Part shown: piece after piece, positions 46,671 to 58,700 of the stretch
Numbering within the stretch: position 1 is the stretch's first letter
Layout: each line of letters begins with the position of its first letter
Assembly (NCBI GenBank): GCA_963678705.1
Contig: OY783216.1
Coordinates: 8,680,001 to 8,744,000 of the forward strand
Source: Panorpa germanica
Lineage: Eukaryota; Arthropoda; Insecta; Mecoptera; Panorpidae
Length of the DNA stretch: 64,000 nt
Direction of reading: 5' to 3'
Notes under the pieces: model-generated
What the model saw: the letters and a program-made list of their open reading frames with translations, nothing else
The model's database searches: none
What the model was told of the DNA's origin: nothing
Program-made: the position numbers and the translations under genes

Positions 46671-46995
46671 TTTTGCCATTTGGCACTACATTCTTCCACC
46701 TTAAATCATTAAATTACATATCATTGTGCTATATTAAAAGACAACATATCAATTTCTTAATCTCCCTTAATTACATACTATCTACCCATTCTTACTCCTT
46801 CCAAATGATACAATAAAAATACAAACAAAACAGATAAATTTAAACCCCTCCTGATACTCTCCCTACTGTTTCTACTTTGCCCTTCTTCTCTTCCCTCGCT
46901 CCTCTTCTCTATCACCACTATCCACCGATTCCTTTCACTGCCTCCCTTTAACAACTGCACAATCTTCTCTTTTGATGTTACATTAATATTACAAT
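46671..46995 (-). pseudogene. LINE fragment (RT C-terminal end and 3' UTR), copy 1
   Basis: On the minus strand a broken frame reads IVQLLKGGSERNRWIVVIEK then a Glu/Arg-rich run, as in the region just after the reverse transcriptase of many insect LINEs. The downstream part (GGCACTACATTCTTCCACC, ACATATCATTGTGC on the plus strand) is shared with 53233-53470. The reading frame is short and degraded. Confidence 0.6.
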
Positions 46996-48962
46996 ATTTA
47001 TTTTCAAATTTGGTAAATGACGTAGGTCCGGGGTCTCTGGGATCTTCCTCTATGTGCAAATGTAAGGAAATGTTACTCCATTACAGCTAATGAATGTTAC
47101 ACAAAAATACAATAATTACTGTTATTGCTTGATCCAATTTGTCCAAATTTGGTCACCGCCAAGCGAGTTTCTGAGATATATTCCGGTCAATGTAAACCAG
47201 ATTTTGTTTAAGTGAACTAAAAATAATTTACGTGACTTGCAATTACAATACAAGAAGATACTGTGCTCTTCCCACTAGCTAACTAAATTAAGGGGTTCAA
47301 AAATGTAAAGTAGAAATCAAAATTTTGAGAGACATATTTTAAATTAGCACTGTTTCACATCTTTTATATTTGCACTGAATCTTGTTATGAGAAATGAAGT
47401 TTGAGTAACCTCATAGTCTTATTAAAAAATAAAGAAAACCAAAACATTGTCATTTATTATTATTATTTATTTAAAGTCGACCTATTTCCGATGCTGATAA
47501 TGTTTGTGATCTTGTGGCTTCATATATGTCTACGACGCCGCTACCTAATAAGTTTTTTAATTATGTAGATAATCAATTTAGCTTTATAACAACGAAACCC
47601 AGAAAATATAGCTCTGGTTCAAGGATCGAACTCGAAAACACAGCAGTCAGCATCAACTATCAATGCTCTCAGCCTATGTATCATATTATATTTTGTAAAT
47701 GTCGTTACTTTCGTAGAAAAATGCTAATGTTTTTTTTTTAATATAGTTTCTCGGGCTTCCTAGGCACGTAGCCTTTTATCGCTTCTAAAAATGCTAATGT
47801 TAGTAGTGTAACATTTGGTATCTAGATACGTTTCCATATATAGGTAAAGTATCTACATGTTTAACGTATTTAGTATACAGATCATATTACAAGTACATTA
47901 TTTTGTATTAATTGTTCTACAACATACTATTCAATGCATAAATTATTGATGAGTAATCATTAAGTATCTAAAATCAACAAAAAATAGTTGTTATTACTTA
48001 ATTTGATAGTATTGATCATTTTTGAAACTTATGATTCAAATAGCGCGGGCGTTTCTTGATACATAACTATTTTTAAAGTTTAAGCATTCTATATAAGGGC
48101 ATACTCGTACATAACTTGTATATTAAATGTTTTTAACACTTTAAAAAGAGTTGAATAATCTTCGTTTATTTTATGAATATGTTGTTTATTTAAAATTATG
48201 AATCACTTACTAAAATGAATTATGTTTTTTTAAATATATTTAACGCTGACTTCCTGCTATATTTATGGTTCCCAATCAATCCCAGAAAATATAACATGAT
48301 CTGGGAATCGAACCTGAAAACATAACAATCTAGCAACTAGTATTATAATTCCCTTTCCTAATTATATTTAAAAGTTTCATTTCTTGATAAAAATTATCGC
48401 GAATCAGAACCGTGTAATTCTGCTATTGTGTAATAGATGGCGCATTATATATCACAATATGAATTCTATTACAATCTTATAAAATACATATTTTAGTATG
48501 TATAACTATACCTTTACATCTAAATGTAATTAGTTAATAGTTAAAATAATTGACGACGTAATGATTAAATTTTCGGGATAAATTCACGGTGTAAAGGTAT
48601 ATTTCGGGGTTGGGTTGTGTAGATTGATTATTTTATTAATTAGAAATTATTATTAAATCTTTTTCAAGCAGCGGTGTAGTTCGCGTATTAGTAAGAGGTT
48701 ATCTATACTATGCATTGTATAAAAAGATTCCGTCTTGAAATAAATGAACAGGAACATCTGTTATTTATGTTGCTCTCAATTCAGGCGTACTATTTACTAA
48801 TCTATAAAGGATATATATTGGAAAACATGTAGTTATAAATGTTTCTTACTTTAGTGCAGGGTGTACACTGAAGCAGTGAATGACATAAAACAATAATAAC
48901 TTTTACAAACACATACTTTTTTAATTATTTATGCTTTTCAAGTTATCATTTATTCAAACCTC
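46996..48962. other. Non-coding stretch, with a pair of tRNA-box-like repeats
   Basis: Two related segments, 47580-47680 and 48275-48345, share CCCAGAAAATATA and a reverse-strand GGTTCGATTCCCAG-like block (a B-box resemblance, AGTTCGATCC in the first). They may be pieces of a SINE or LINE tail; an A-box and poly-A are not evident. No gene seen. Confidence 0.4.
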
Positions 48963-49559
48963 ATTCAATTGTTGATTGAAATTGATGTTACTAAATGTGT
49001 ATTGGCGTGTCTATTTTATTAAATATATAAATGTTGACGAACATATAGGAATTAAAAGTTTGAATTGTAGTTTTAGCGCTAGAAATGGTCGGCCATATTT
49101 GTATGACGTGAAAGGCATTTTAACGTCAGTTATTTGTTGAGTAGGTCAGTGCTGTGGTAATTTTCTGTAGCTGCTGGTAGTGAAATAATCAAGTCAAGTC
49201 AAAGAATAGTAAGTTTTTATTTTATTTAACCCTGTTACGGCAGACATAATATTGAAATTTTATTGTTCCTTGAAATAGGTGTAAATAATATTTGATATTT
49301 TGATATAATAATAAATACATATAGCAGAGATTTATGAGCTGTAAGGTTGGTAGCGGTTATGATGTCACATGCATTTGGAATGTGTACAACATTGAATCCC
49401 TTCAATAATTAACGAGACAAAATGACTTTTTTAATTGTTAATATCTCTTAACATATAAGGAGTTATTAAAAAATAATTGAACATTTGAGGTTCTAGTAAC
49501 CCACTTTACCAATATATAGTACACTTTTATAGAAATTAAGTCATAGGACACAAGCCATT
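48963..49559 (+). mobile_element. Family A element, copy 2 (left end truncated)
   Basis: Aligns with copies 3 and 4 from TCAATTGTTGATTGAAATTG to the right terminus TAGGACACAAGCCATT. The first ~30 bp, including the left TIR, are missing or replaced. It contains the middle block with GCAGAGATTTATGAGCTGTA that copy 1 lost. Confidence 0.85.
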
Positions 49560-51877
49560 ATTATATAAAATTAGTCATTGTAAATAACAATTTAGAAATC
49601 TCTACCCTTCAGCCGTCAGTGATATAAAATATTCTATACTTCTAACTTGTCACTATTGTACAACAACAGATTCAGGTTGTATATTATATCATTAGATTAA
49701 ATTTGATAGTCATTTGTAAGTTTGCCTTTATTTCATTTCTTTATGTATAATTTTTTATAGTATACACGACTTTTTTTAGTATGCGCAATCAATTACTCAT
49801 TATTTCGCGTTCTCACTTCCTGAGATTAAGATTCCAAAAATAACAAATTGCTACGATTGAAGCATTTGCTTTACTTTTAGTTTTTATATTTCTATTTAAC
49901 AACGCCTTATTCACGCAACACTCATAACACGACTGTAAATTAGTGCTTCGTGAGCAAATAGGTCAAGATTACCGTAGATTGGTCAAGGCCTCCTCGAGAC
50001 CTGGGGATCAACAGTGTCTGACATTTCAACTTGGCGCTAAGCAAACTAATGTACACCAACATGCGTAGGTTTAAATTAATATATCTTTACACCATACACC
50101 TCCGGAATTAATTTAACAAAATTATACTGTTCTAGGTGTAGCATTATAGATAAGACAAATAGGTTTGGAACTTTGCTTTCATATGATTCACATATTTCTT
50201 ACTTTCACCGCATAATCAAAAGCTTGTAAAAAATAACCTTTGATTGGAAACGGAAATTAAATTTGTTCATTAGGAGTAAATGATATACGACTGCCTACGA
50301 AATTTGATGAAGGTCACCAGCCTTGACTTTTGAAATAATTGAAATTTGTTTGGTTTCTTAAATTAGATTTATGTTTATTATTCGTATAATTATTTATTTT
50401 TGAAATCAATAAACGACAGATTTTTAAGTGCGTTAAGACAGTTAAAACTTATTGGATACCAACGAGTAAGATAAGGAAGCGAGCCGTCAATAACACATTT
50501 ATATGACTAAGGCTTAACATAGGAATTTAACTAGAAAATATAGCAATATTAATTTTCAAAAGTTATTTTTGCGGTTTCAACTCATTAAAAGTCAGTGGAA
50601 GAAAGCTTAAAATGTAGATACGTTATTCATCTAACTAATTGCAGCTTCAGATTTTGATTCGCGTTTATAGTTACTTACATAAAACGACTTAAACATAAAA
50701 AAACATGTTTTTTTTGATAATATTTAACCTGCTGTATAGTATCGCCATCTATATTTCGCTAGAAAAAATAACCAAGTATCGTTTCACCTTAATAAATAAA
50801 CCATGTTCATTATCATTTATTATATATATTTTTTTAATGAAAAATTTATTTTGTTTGTAAATATAGCTTTTGTTACAGAGCTATTTAAACAAGTATCGCA
50901 ATCCTTATTTTTTCAAAGCTCAAAACCATCCCAAACGCTCCATAATCCATTCCACTTGAGTGTATGTTTGCTACACTCGCAAGGAAGTGGAGTGTGATTG
51001 TTGTGAACGCTTAGTGGAACGCACCCAATATCTTCCAAACATCACCAAATGACAGTTGTATGTGACAGTTAAAAAAATGGCGCGAAATTTAAAATGATAC
51101 CTCTTGTTAAATGACCCTGTTTATAGAACAAGTCGATGTAGTAGTGATTTTATTAACTAACATTGAAGAAGAGCTCATAAAGTTCAGTCTGAAAGATAAT
51201 AATGTTGCATAAACTAATAAAGTTTAATAACTTTTGATAAAATATTAATATTTATAGGTATTTATATATAAATAATTAATTAAGCTGCAGTTAGTCCGTC
51301 AACAAAGCAATTAACATGTTGATAACGACCACACACACACGGGTGTATCTATTACACACCCCATACACACACACACTTACAAAAAAAGATAAACAAATAA
51401 TAAAAGCACATAAAGCTTCTCACACGGATATCCCTACCCCTTCAACTAATACATAGGCAACTACAAACGCTCCCTGATACCATACATCACCACGAGGTGG
51501 CAACAGTCGAGTATACTTATTGTATTAAAAAAATATATTTAATTACACAGAGTCATTAGCAAAACCACTAATTAATTGGAATCATTTTTATATGCTAATT
51601 TTTTAATGAACACTCGATGACGTAGATACAGGAGAGGTTTTCAAATATTTTTAGATTTGTACATTTAGTTTCTAATATTATGAATCGATATAAAAATCTA
51701 CTATATTTATATATACAAATTCAGCCTTTGTATGTTTGTACTCACAGATTCAGTGAATCACTTTTAACAGTGTTATTAAAAAAATAAAACATAACCTAAT
51801 TAAGGAATTTTCATGCTAAAGTAAGAGTCCACAGGTCCGCATTTTAATAAAAAAAATGTGTCGCTAATAACGCTGCG
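49560..51877. other. Non-coding stretch, nothing identified
   Basis: AT-rich. It holds an ACAC-rich patch (51330-51376). No gene or defined element. Confidence 0.45.
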
Positions 51878-52516
51878 AATGGGCTTGTGTCCTCATTTTT
51901 TAGTGGTCGATTTTTCAATTGTTGATTGAAATTGATGTCAATAAATGTATATTGGCGTGTCTATTTTATTAAATATCTAAATATTAACGGAGATATAGCA
52001 ATTAAAAGTTTGAATTGTAGTTTTAGCGCTAGAAATGGTCGGCCATATTTGTATGACGTGAAATGCATTTTAACGTCAGTTATTTGTTGAGTAGGTCAGT
52101 GTTGTGGTAATGTTCTGTAGCTGTTGGTACTCAAACAATCCAGTCCAGTCAAAGAATAATAAGTTTTTACTTTATTTAACCCTGTTAAGGCAGACATAAT
52201 ATTGAAATTTGATTGTTCCTTGAAATAGTTGTAAATAATATTTGATATTTTGATATATAAATACATATAGCAGAGATTTATGATCTGTAAGGTTGGTAAC
52301 CTTACACAAGGATTGTGATGTCACATGCATTTGGAATTTGTACAACGTTGAATCCCTTTAATAATTAAAGAGACAAAATGACTTTTTTAATTGTTAATAT
52401 CTCCTAACTTATAAGGAGTTATTAAAAAATAATTGAACATTTGAGGTTCTAGTAACCCACTTTATCAATATATAGTACACTTTTATAGAAATTAAGACAT
52501 AGGACACAAGCCCATT
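51878..52516 (+). mobile_element. Family A element, copy 3 (complete, 639 bp)
   Basis: It begins AATGGGCTTGTGTCCTCATT and ends AATTAAGACATAGGACACAAGCCCATT, giving a perfect 16-bp terminal inverted repeat (AATGGGCTTGTGTCCT). No transposase is encoded. No obvious target-site duplication longer than 2 bp flanks it, which leaves the superfamily open. Confidence 0.9.
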
Positions 52517-53232
52517 TTGGTCCCCATCGGTCAACGAGTTTAAGAACGTATTTAAAATAAATATACAGGCATTTATTGTAATTTTATATAAAATACCGAC
52601 CTGTACATAAATTATGTCTTATCGTGGTAACAAGATATAACCTGTACAGCACGTATATAACACTTATAGTACGACTATCTTTTCCTAAACATTAGCGCCC
52701 GAGGTTTTTAAATATATTTATATAGCAGACATAATAGATTTTTTATAAATCACAAAATTTGCATAAAGCTAAGAAAAGAAATCACATAAAACGACATTTA
52801 AAGTATGTAATAGCTTAATAAGAACGTTTTATAAGGTTAAAGTGTTTGGGTATTCGTAGAAAACACGCTATGACCTCCTTCAAATACTAACAAGCATTTG
52901 AGACAATTTATTTTTATGTAAAATGAACTTATTTTACAAGAAATACATAATTTAGAACACTTTTTTAAGTTAAATTACATTTTTCGAATTGTATTTGTTC
53001 TCCTTGTTTCGGTGATAGAGTACAATACTATGTAGATTCGTTCGTTCTTTTACTAACAACACAGTTGTGATCACATTCCATTCGGGGCTAAGGTTTGCAA
53101 TCAGCCGCGTCGTGTGCTGAGGGCCTTACTTCATTTAATCGATTAAAGGAAAACTAAACCTAATTTATATAATATGCTTACACAATAATTAATACTTCTA
53201 ATTCCTTCCTCTTTCTATATTTTATTTTAATG
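52517..53232. other. Non-coding spacer, nothing identified
   Basis: AT-rich. It includes at 53083-53125 a reversed match to the 28147-28197 repeat wording (GGGCTAAGGTTTGCAATCAG). Confidence 0.45.
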
Positions 53233-53470
53233 TTTTTGCCATTTGGCACTACATTCTTATGTCTTAACTCATTTATTTACATATCATTGTGCTTAATTTA
53301 TTTTTGGTCCATATTATATCTAAACATTCTTACTCCTTCCTAATAAAAACTGCTACTGCTTCGCTCTCTCCTGTTTCTACTCTGTCATTCCTTCTCTTTC
53401 CACGTTCCTTTCCTCTATCTCCGCTATCCACCTCTTCCGTTCACTCTTTCTCTTCCTCTATATATTTTCT
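53233..53470 (-). pseudogene. LINE fragment, copy 2
   Basis: Shares ATTTGGCACTACATTCTT and ACATATCATTGTGCTTAA with copy 1 (46671-46995), and the pyrimidine-rich CTGCTACTGCTTCGCTC and TTTCTACTCTGTCATTCCTT with copy 3 (55275-55620). On the minus strand this is Arg/Glu-rich coding debris. No intact domain. Confidence 0.55.
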
Positions 53471-54047
53471 GTTATAGTTCTAATTCTTCTGTGTTTTGTA
53501 AAGATAACCAAAACGGCGCTAACCTCTATTTTGTTAGTTTTTAACGACGCTCTTTAACATTTTAGAAGATCGTTGTATTCGATGATCCATGTCTTTATTT
53601 TTCAACTACTAGATCATATTCGATGACCGTTGTTCTTTTATATCTTGTTTTGTTGCTAAACTTTCTGATAAATTCAAAAATAATATTTTTCTGATATTAA
53701 AGTATTATTTAATCTCCAGTCCGTTGACAATTGGCACCTCGGCGTTCCCCAGGAGGCGCAGGACGTGTGTGTGATGCCGTCAACCCTCTCTATGTTGGCG
53801 TCCTGATCTACTAGTCACTAGTCCTCAATTACGTTCGCACGCAACCCTCAAAATACACTTCTGCCACGCTATTACCATACCAATTCAAGGTGAAAATTAT
53901 CGGCTATAAAAACACTGACGATACACGATATATGACTCTGACAGGGTGCGTGGAAATATTGAAATCATTTAGAATTTACGAGGGTCACTAAAATGTAAAC
54001 CGGTTTAGTTTATAAAAATTTATAAAAATACAAATGCAGTAGTAGCC
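53471..54047. other. Non-coding spacer, nothing identified
   Basis: No gene. A GC-richer patch (53720-53880) has no long open frame on either strand. Confidence 0.45.
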
Positions 54048-54676
54048 AATGGGCTTGTGTCCTCATTTTTTAGTGGTCGATTTTCCAATTGTTGATTGAA
54101 ATTGATGTTAATAAATGTATATTAGCGTGTCTATTTTATTAAATATCTAAATATTGACGCAATTTAAAGTTTGAATTGTAGTTTTAGCGCTAGAAATAAT
54201 CGGCCATATTTGTATGCCGTCAAATGCATTTTAACGTCAGTTATTTGTTGAGTAGGTCAGTGCTGTGGTAATGTTCTGTAGCTGTTGGTAGTCAAATAAT
54301 CAATTCAAGTCAAAGAATAATAAATTTTTATTTTATTTAATCCTGCTAAGGCAGACATAATATTGAAATTTGGTTGTTCCTTGAAATAGCTGTAAATAAT
54401 ATTTGATATTTTGATATATAAATACATATAGCAGATATTTATGATCTGTAAGGTTGGTAACCTTACACAAGGATTGTGATGTCACATGCATTTGGAATGT
54501 GTACAACGTTGAATCCCTTTAATAATTAAAGAGACAAAATGACTTTTTTAATTGTTAATATCTCTTAACATACAAGAAGTTATTAAAAAATATTTGGACA
54601 TTTGAGGTTCTAGTAACCCAGTTTTCAATATATAGTATACTTTTATAGAAATTAAGACATAGGACACAAGCCCATT
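54048..54676 (+). mobile_element. Family A element, copy 4 (complete, 629 bp)
   Basis: The termini AATGGGCTTGTGTCCTCATT and TAGGACACAAGCCCATT are as in copy 3. It differs from copy 3 by a ~13-bp deletion near 54160 (the ATATAGCA block) and scattered substitutions. Same orientation as copies 2 and 3. Confidence 0.9.
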
Positions 54677-55274
54677 GCATAGCAATAAACGATGTAGTGT
54701 AATATGCAGTTATGTTTTTATTACATTAATAATACACCGGCGAGTGTTTACATAGCTTTCAATTTAATATATAATTTATTATATACTTATTACGTATTTC
54801 AATAATATATAGTTAATGTTAAACAATTAACAAAAATAAGCAAAAGCATCAGGCTGTAATAAAGTATGTTTATATTCCGATTCGGATGTACGAGTCTTGA
54901 AGGTGGAACTGAACAACTTTAGCAAAGTCTTTCTGTCTCTTTACTTTATTTCTTAAACGACACAAGAACTCGTACATGCGCATTCACATAAAACAAACAT
55001 TTGCATTTACTCGAGCGATATGTAAACTAAGAGGAGTATATATATACCTCACTATCTTTCTCTCTCTCCGGATGAAAGGATGAAACTGAAGTAAAAGAAG
55101 AAACAAATTTAGACATTCAACAGATCCAGTGATCTGTTTCTAGATGTGTAGATCAGGTGAAGAGCAATTCTGTATTGAGCAGAGGCGGAATTACGCACAT
55201 GTTGAGGTAGTTACTACGCGCAGTGGCGGTCTTAGCCATTCTTAATTCAAAATATATAAATTTATCCTTATAAA
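54677..55274. other. Non-coding spacer, nothing identified
   Basis: AT-rich. CAGTGGCGGTCTTAGCCATT at 55221 is another short debris start of the kind seen at 39844 and 42220. No gene. Confidence 0.45.
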
Positions 55275-55620
55275 AATAGAAACAAAACTGCTACTGCTTC
55301 GCTCCTCCTGTTTCTACTCTGCCATTCCTTCTCCTTCCTCGTTCCTTTTCTCTATCTCCGCCATCTGCCTCTACCCTTTACTGCCTCCCTTTAATAACTG
55401 CCCAATATTCTTTTCGCTTATTACCTTTTTCTCACATGAAAACTTAATGTGCTCCAATGTTTCTGTTTCCGTTCCGCTCACCCTTTTTTTGCTATTTTCC
55501 CAGTATCTGTTTCCTTTCTCCCCGTTTCCCAATCTAAATCTGGAAATCCTTCTCATGTGTTTTGTGTCTTATTCTCCTAAGTATTGTGGTATCGCTCTCT
55601 CCCAAATCTTTTTATATCAC
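55275..55620 (-). pseudogene. LINE reverse transcriptase C-terminal fragment, copy 3
   Basis: Minus strand reads RRISRFRLGNGEKGNRYWEN, then ETETLEHIKFSC and EKNIGQLLKGGSKG. The pattern RFRxGNxxxxxRYW followed by ETxEHxxxxC is the short Cys/His end that follows the reverse transcriptase in many insect non-LTR elements. A stop codon interrupts the frame after LLKGGSKG. The best preserved of three related fragments. Confidence 0.72.
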
Positions 55621-56699
55621 GTTGGAATTTTTATTTTATTAAATATAAAGAAATTGACGAATATTCTAAATTCAGAATTCTAAGTTCATATTTGTATTTC
55701 TGAAAGCTACTCAAGTTTCGTTTGTTTTGTAACAAAATCCGTAACAGTATATTAGAGTTTTTCATAAATGTTACAACCATCGCCCATATTGGGCTTATTC
55801 CGATACTGGTACTTGGTGTATTTATAGGAATTGAAAGGGTAGGGTGAATTCACCGCTGGAGAGACAAATGAAGCGTGAAATAGTCTAATGGGGTTATTGA
55901 GCTGCTTCAGAGAAATCCTCTATGAATTTAGATATGTACTACAATCACCAATATTAATACCACACAAAACTCTCATCTCTATCATCTCATCTCATTCAAT
56001 AAATTAAATTAAATAAAATCCAATTGCAAATCTCATTGCACCCTCAAAGAAAGCTTTCGTTAATATAACAATATTGGGTACGTTGTCGCTAGTGTTACAC
56101 GTTTATAGTAGAATATATTTCAGCTGTAGTTGTACCATATTCACGTGCCTGTCAGTAACCCATAAACATATGTAGAGCTACACTTAATACAAGTGTTTGC
56201 TTGCTTAGTACGATAATATGTCCCAAAATAGCCACTACGTATCCAAATAACACTCGCACCCACACAGACACATGGAAAGGTCATCATTGCAGTACTGTTC
56301 AACCTTCAACTACATGTAGAGTTCAATTATCTCTATGACCCAATTACTCATATAAAATAAATATAGTTTCAGTTTTCATACTAAAAGTGAAAGACTAAAA
56401 AACTTATTTTTCCTTATAGGATATAGCATTAGCGAGAACTCAAACCTTTTTGTTAGTCGTCATGTAACGTTCTGCGGATGCATCGAGACTTTAAAGGCGT
56501 TTTTATCGAAACTACGTTTTTCAAATATCTCATTTCGTTATTGTGAATAGATTTAATTCATTTCCGCGTGAGACCTAAAAACATATATATATATAGTAGA
56601 ATTCTTTGATATAGCTTCACTGTAACAGGAGTCATTTTGTATTTCTATGAAGATGACCTCGCATGGGGGATCGAAAGCTGCTAATATCTTTTTATAATT
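55621..56699. other. Non-coding spacer, nothing identified
   Basis: No gene or clear element. Confidence 0.45.
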
Positions 56700-56996
56700 A
56701 AGTTCCTTAAAGGAATAAATAAGGATAAAGGTATCCAACTATGGAGTACTGCATCTACCTCTAATATTGAAATAATCCAAAGATTCCAATCTAAAATGCT
56801 AAGGATTGTCACGAATGCACCATGGTTTGTACCTAATAACATAATGCATCGGGATCTGGATATACCTACAGTAAATGAAGAAATAGTGCTTAGAATCAAA
56901 GCATACAAAGAGAGAATACTAGAACATCCAAACAATTTGGCCAACTGTCTAATGTCCAATATTTCGGTAGTACGTACTGAACTGAACAGAATCTAG
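56700..56996 (+). pseudogene. Jockey-like non-LTR retrotransposon, 3' end of ORF2
   Basis: The open plus-strand frame reads GIQLWSTASTSNIEIIQRFQ, then SKMLRIVTNAPWFVPNNIMH, RDLDIPTVNEEI and HPNNLANCLM before a stop at 56994. This is the conserved end of jockey-clade reverse transcriptase ORFs (LR-I-TNAPWYVPN-x-x-HRDL-x-IP-TV-x-EEI is the usual pattern). The fragment is 5'-truncated, as is normal for LINE insertions, and is about 99 codons long. Confidence 0.9.
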
Positions 56997-57184
56997 GATC
57001 TATTAAAATTGAGGGATGAGTCGTTGGGCACATCACGCACAAGACACTTTATATATTATATGGCGAGTAAAGCGTGCTAAGTTTTTTCTGGGTTTATTTA
57101 TGTTGAAATTTGTGTCTATTTAAAATTTACGAATGTGCTCTGCTAGTGGCACACTGGAGAAAAACTATCTTTAAATAGACTTAC
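56997..57184. other. Spacer after the jockey fragment
   Basis: Nothing is identified apart from the intron side of the candidate exon that follows. Confidence 0.45.
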
Positions 57185-57261
57185 CTTCATGCGTTCGAAA
57201 GAGTGAGACAGTCTTCATATGTCCATTTTCGCTTCTAGTTAGTCCCCAGTCTCTTTTCATC
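57185..57261 (-). CDS. Candidate internal or first coding exon of an unknown gene
   Basis: On the minus strand a T-rich tract ending TTTTTTTCAG precedes the exon, and AAG|GTAAGTCT follows it, giving strong acceptor and donor sites 77 nt apart. One frame is open through it: a split first base, then MKRDWGLTRSENGHMKTVSL and FRTHE, ending with a split base. The other frames have stops or less sensible content. If ATG is the start, the coding exon would be the first and the preceding G would be 5' UTR. Neighbouring exons were not found within 2 kb and the peptide is not one I know. Confidence is limited because a single short exon can arise by chance. Confidence 0.5.
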
Positions 57262-57779
57262 CTGAAAAAAACATTCTATTTTAAAATATAAAAACACTAA
57301 AGTATATATGACGATAAGTTTTACACAAGAAAATAATTTCAATATTTATAAAGATTTATCAATAAAAAATCTTGAATAAAACGCATTTATTAACATACAA
57401 ATGTTTCTACATAATGTGAATAGTTTGTTAGTGTAACACGCTTTGAGTTTAAACGTTCAGTAGTTTGTAACGATGCTTTAATTCATCTGTATATTTTAGT
57501 TACATTTTATTAGGCAATAAAAATTCTTATTTTTATGAGCTATCTGGATCCTTAGTTTATAAAAACAGTTCATGTTCCTTGTAATCATCAAACAGTATGC
57601 AAATTGCAAATTACTGGATCGCGCTGGTTTCTTGTCATTAACGTACAAAGAATTTGTAGGTACAAGAACAACACAGTAATCTACTAATGCCAAGTTTAAT
57701 GCGAACAATACAAAAAAACATACAAGAAAGGGTTGTAATGAGAGCCGGTGTGTTGATGTTCTATAATGAGCTCAGTTAA
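57262..57779. other. Non-coding spacer, nothing identified
   Basis: AT-rich sequence upstream of the candidate exon. No gene or repeat defined. Confidence 0.45.
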
Positions 57780-58700
57780 ACTGAGGAACAGTTGTACTTG
57801 TAAGCAATTGTTAGTTTTAGCAGTAGTCTATGCATGTATTTATCCGTGTGCGCACTTGGCCAAGTACGTATTCGTCTGTGGGTGCAGTTAGCTGCTTGTA
57901 CAGCTATTTATAAACTCAGTTAAGCACGAGAGCGGTTGTACTTGTAGGCAATTATTCATTTTTGCAATTGTCCGTGTGTGTACTTGTCCAAGTACGCATT
58001 CTTTATGAACTATACCTATCTACGAACTCAGTTAGCCACAAAAACAGTTGTATATGTACGCAATTATTCAATTTTGCAGTTGCTATGATTACACTTGTCC
58101 GTGTGTGCACTCTGCCAAGTACGTATTCGTCTGTGGGTGCAGGTAGCTCCTCTACATCTATCTATGAGCTCAGTTGTACTTGTAGGCAGTTATTCGTTTT
58201 TGCATAGTTGCCTACGTTTTAACTTGTCCGTGTGTGCACTTGATCAAGTACGAATTCGTCTGTGGGTGCAGTTAGCTTTTTGTACAGCTGTCTATTAGAT
58301 CAGTTATGCACGAGAACAGTTGTATTTGTAGGCAATTATTCGTTTTTGCAGTTGTCTATTGTTACAATTGTCCGTGTGCGCACTTGGCCAAGTACATATT
58401 CGTCTGTGGGTGCTGTTAGCTCCTCTACAGATATCTATGAGCCCAGTTAACTTAGGGAACAGTTGTACTTGTAGGCAATTATTTGTTTTTGCTATTGTCT
58501 ATGGTTACAATTGACCGTGTATGCACTTGACCAAGTACGCATTCTTTATGTATCTACACCTATCTACAAACTCAGTAAGCCACAAGAACAATTGTACATG
58601 TACACAAGCAATTATTCGTCTTTGCAGTTTCCTATGGTTACACTAGTCCGTGTGTGCACTTGGCAAAATACGTAGTCATCTCATGTCTCTGCAGCAGTTA
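57780..58700 (+). repeat. ~140-bp minisatellite, about seven diverged copies
   Basis: Units are phased by CTTGTAGGCAATTATTC-like blocks at about 57796, 57940, 58052, 58188, 58326, 58468 and 58600. Each contains TCCGTGTGTGCACTTGGCCA, AGTACGTATTCGTCTGTGGG and a TATCTATGAGCTCAGTTA-type block. Spacing is 126-145 bp, except one of about 112 bp where part of a unit is deleted. Short frames over the array are by-products of the period. Confidence 0.88.

Noticed and set aside
58095-58450. Open frames of 60-80 codons across the minisatellite
   Set aside because: They arise from the tandem period. Unit lengths vary by amounts not divisible by three, so no frame persists.
57780-58700. Direct-repeat array considered as CRISPR
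   Set aside because: Units are ~140 bp with diverged sequence and no short identical repeats with unique spacers. The DNA is animal.
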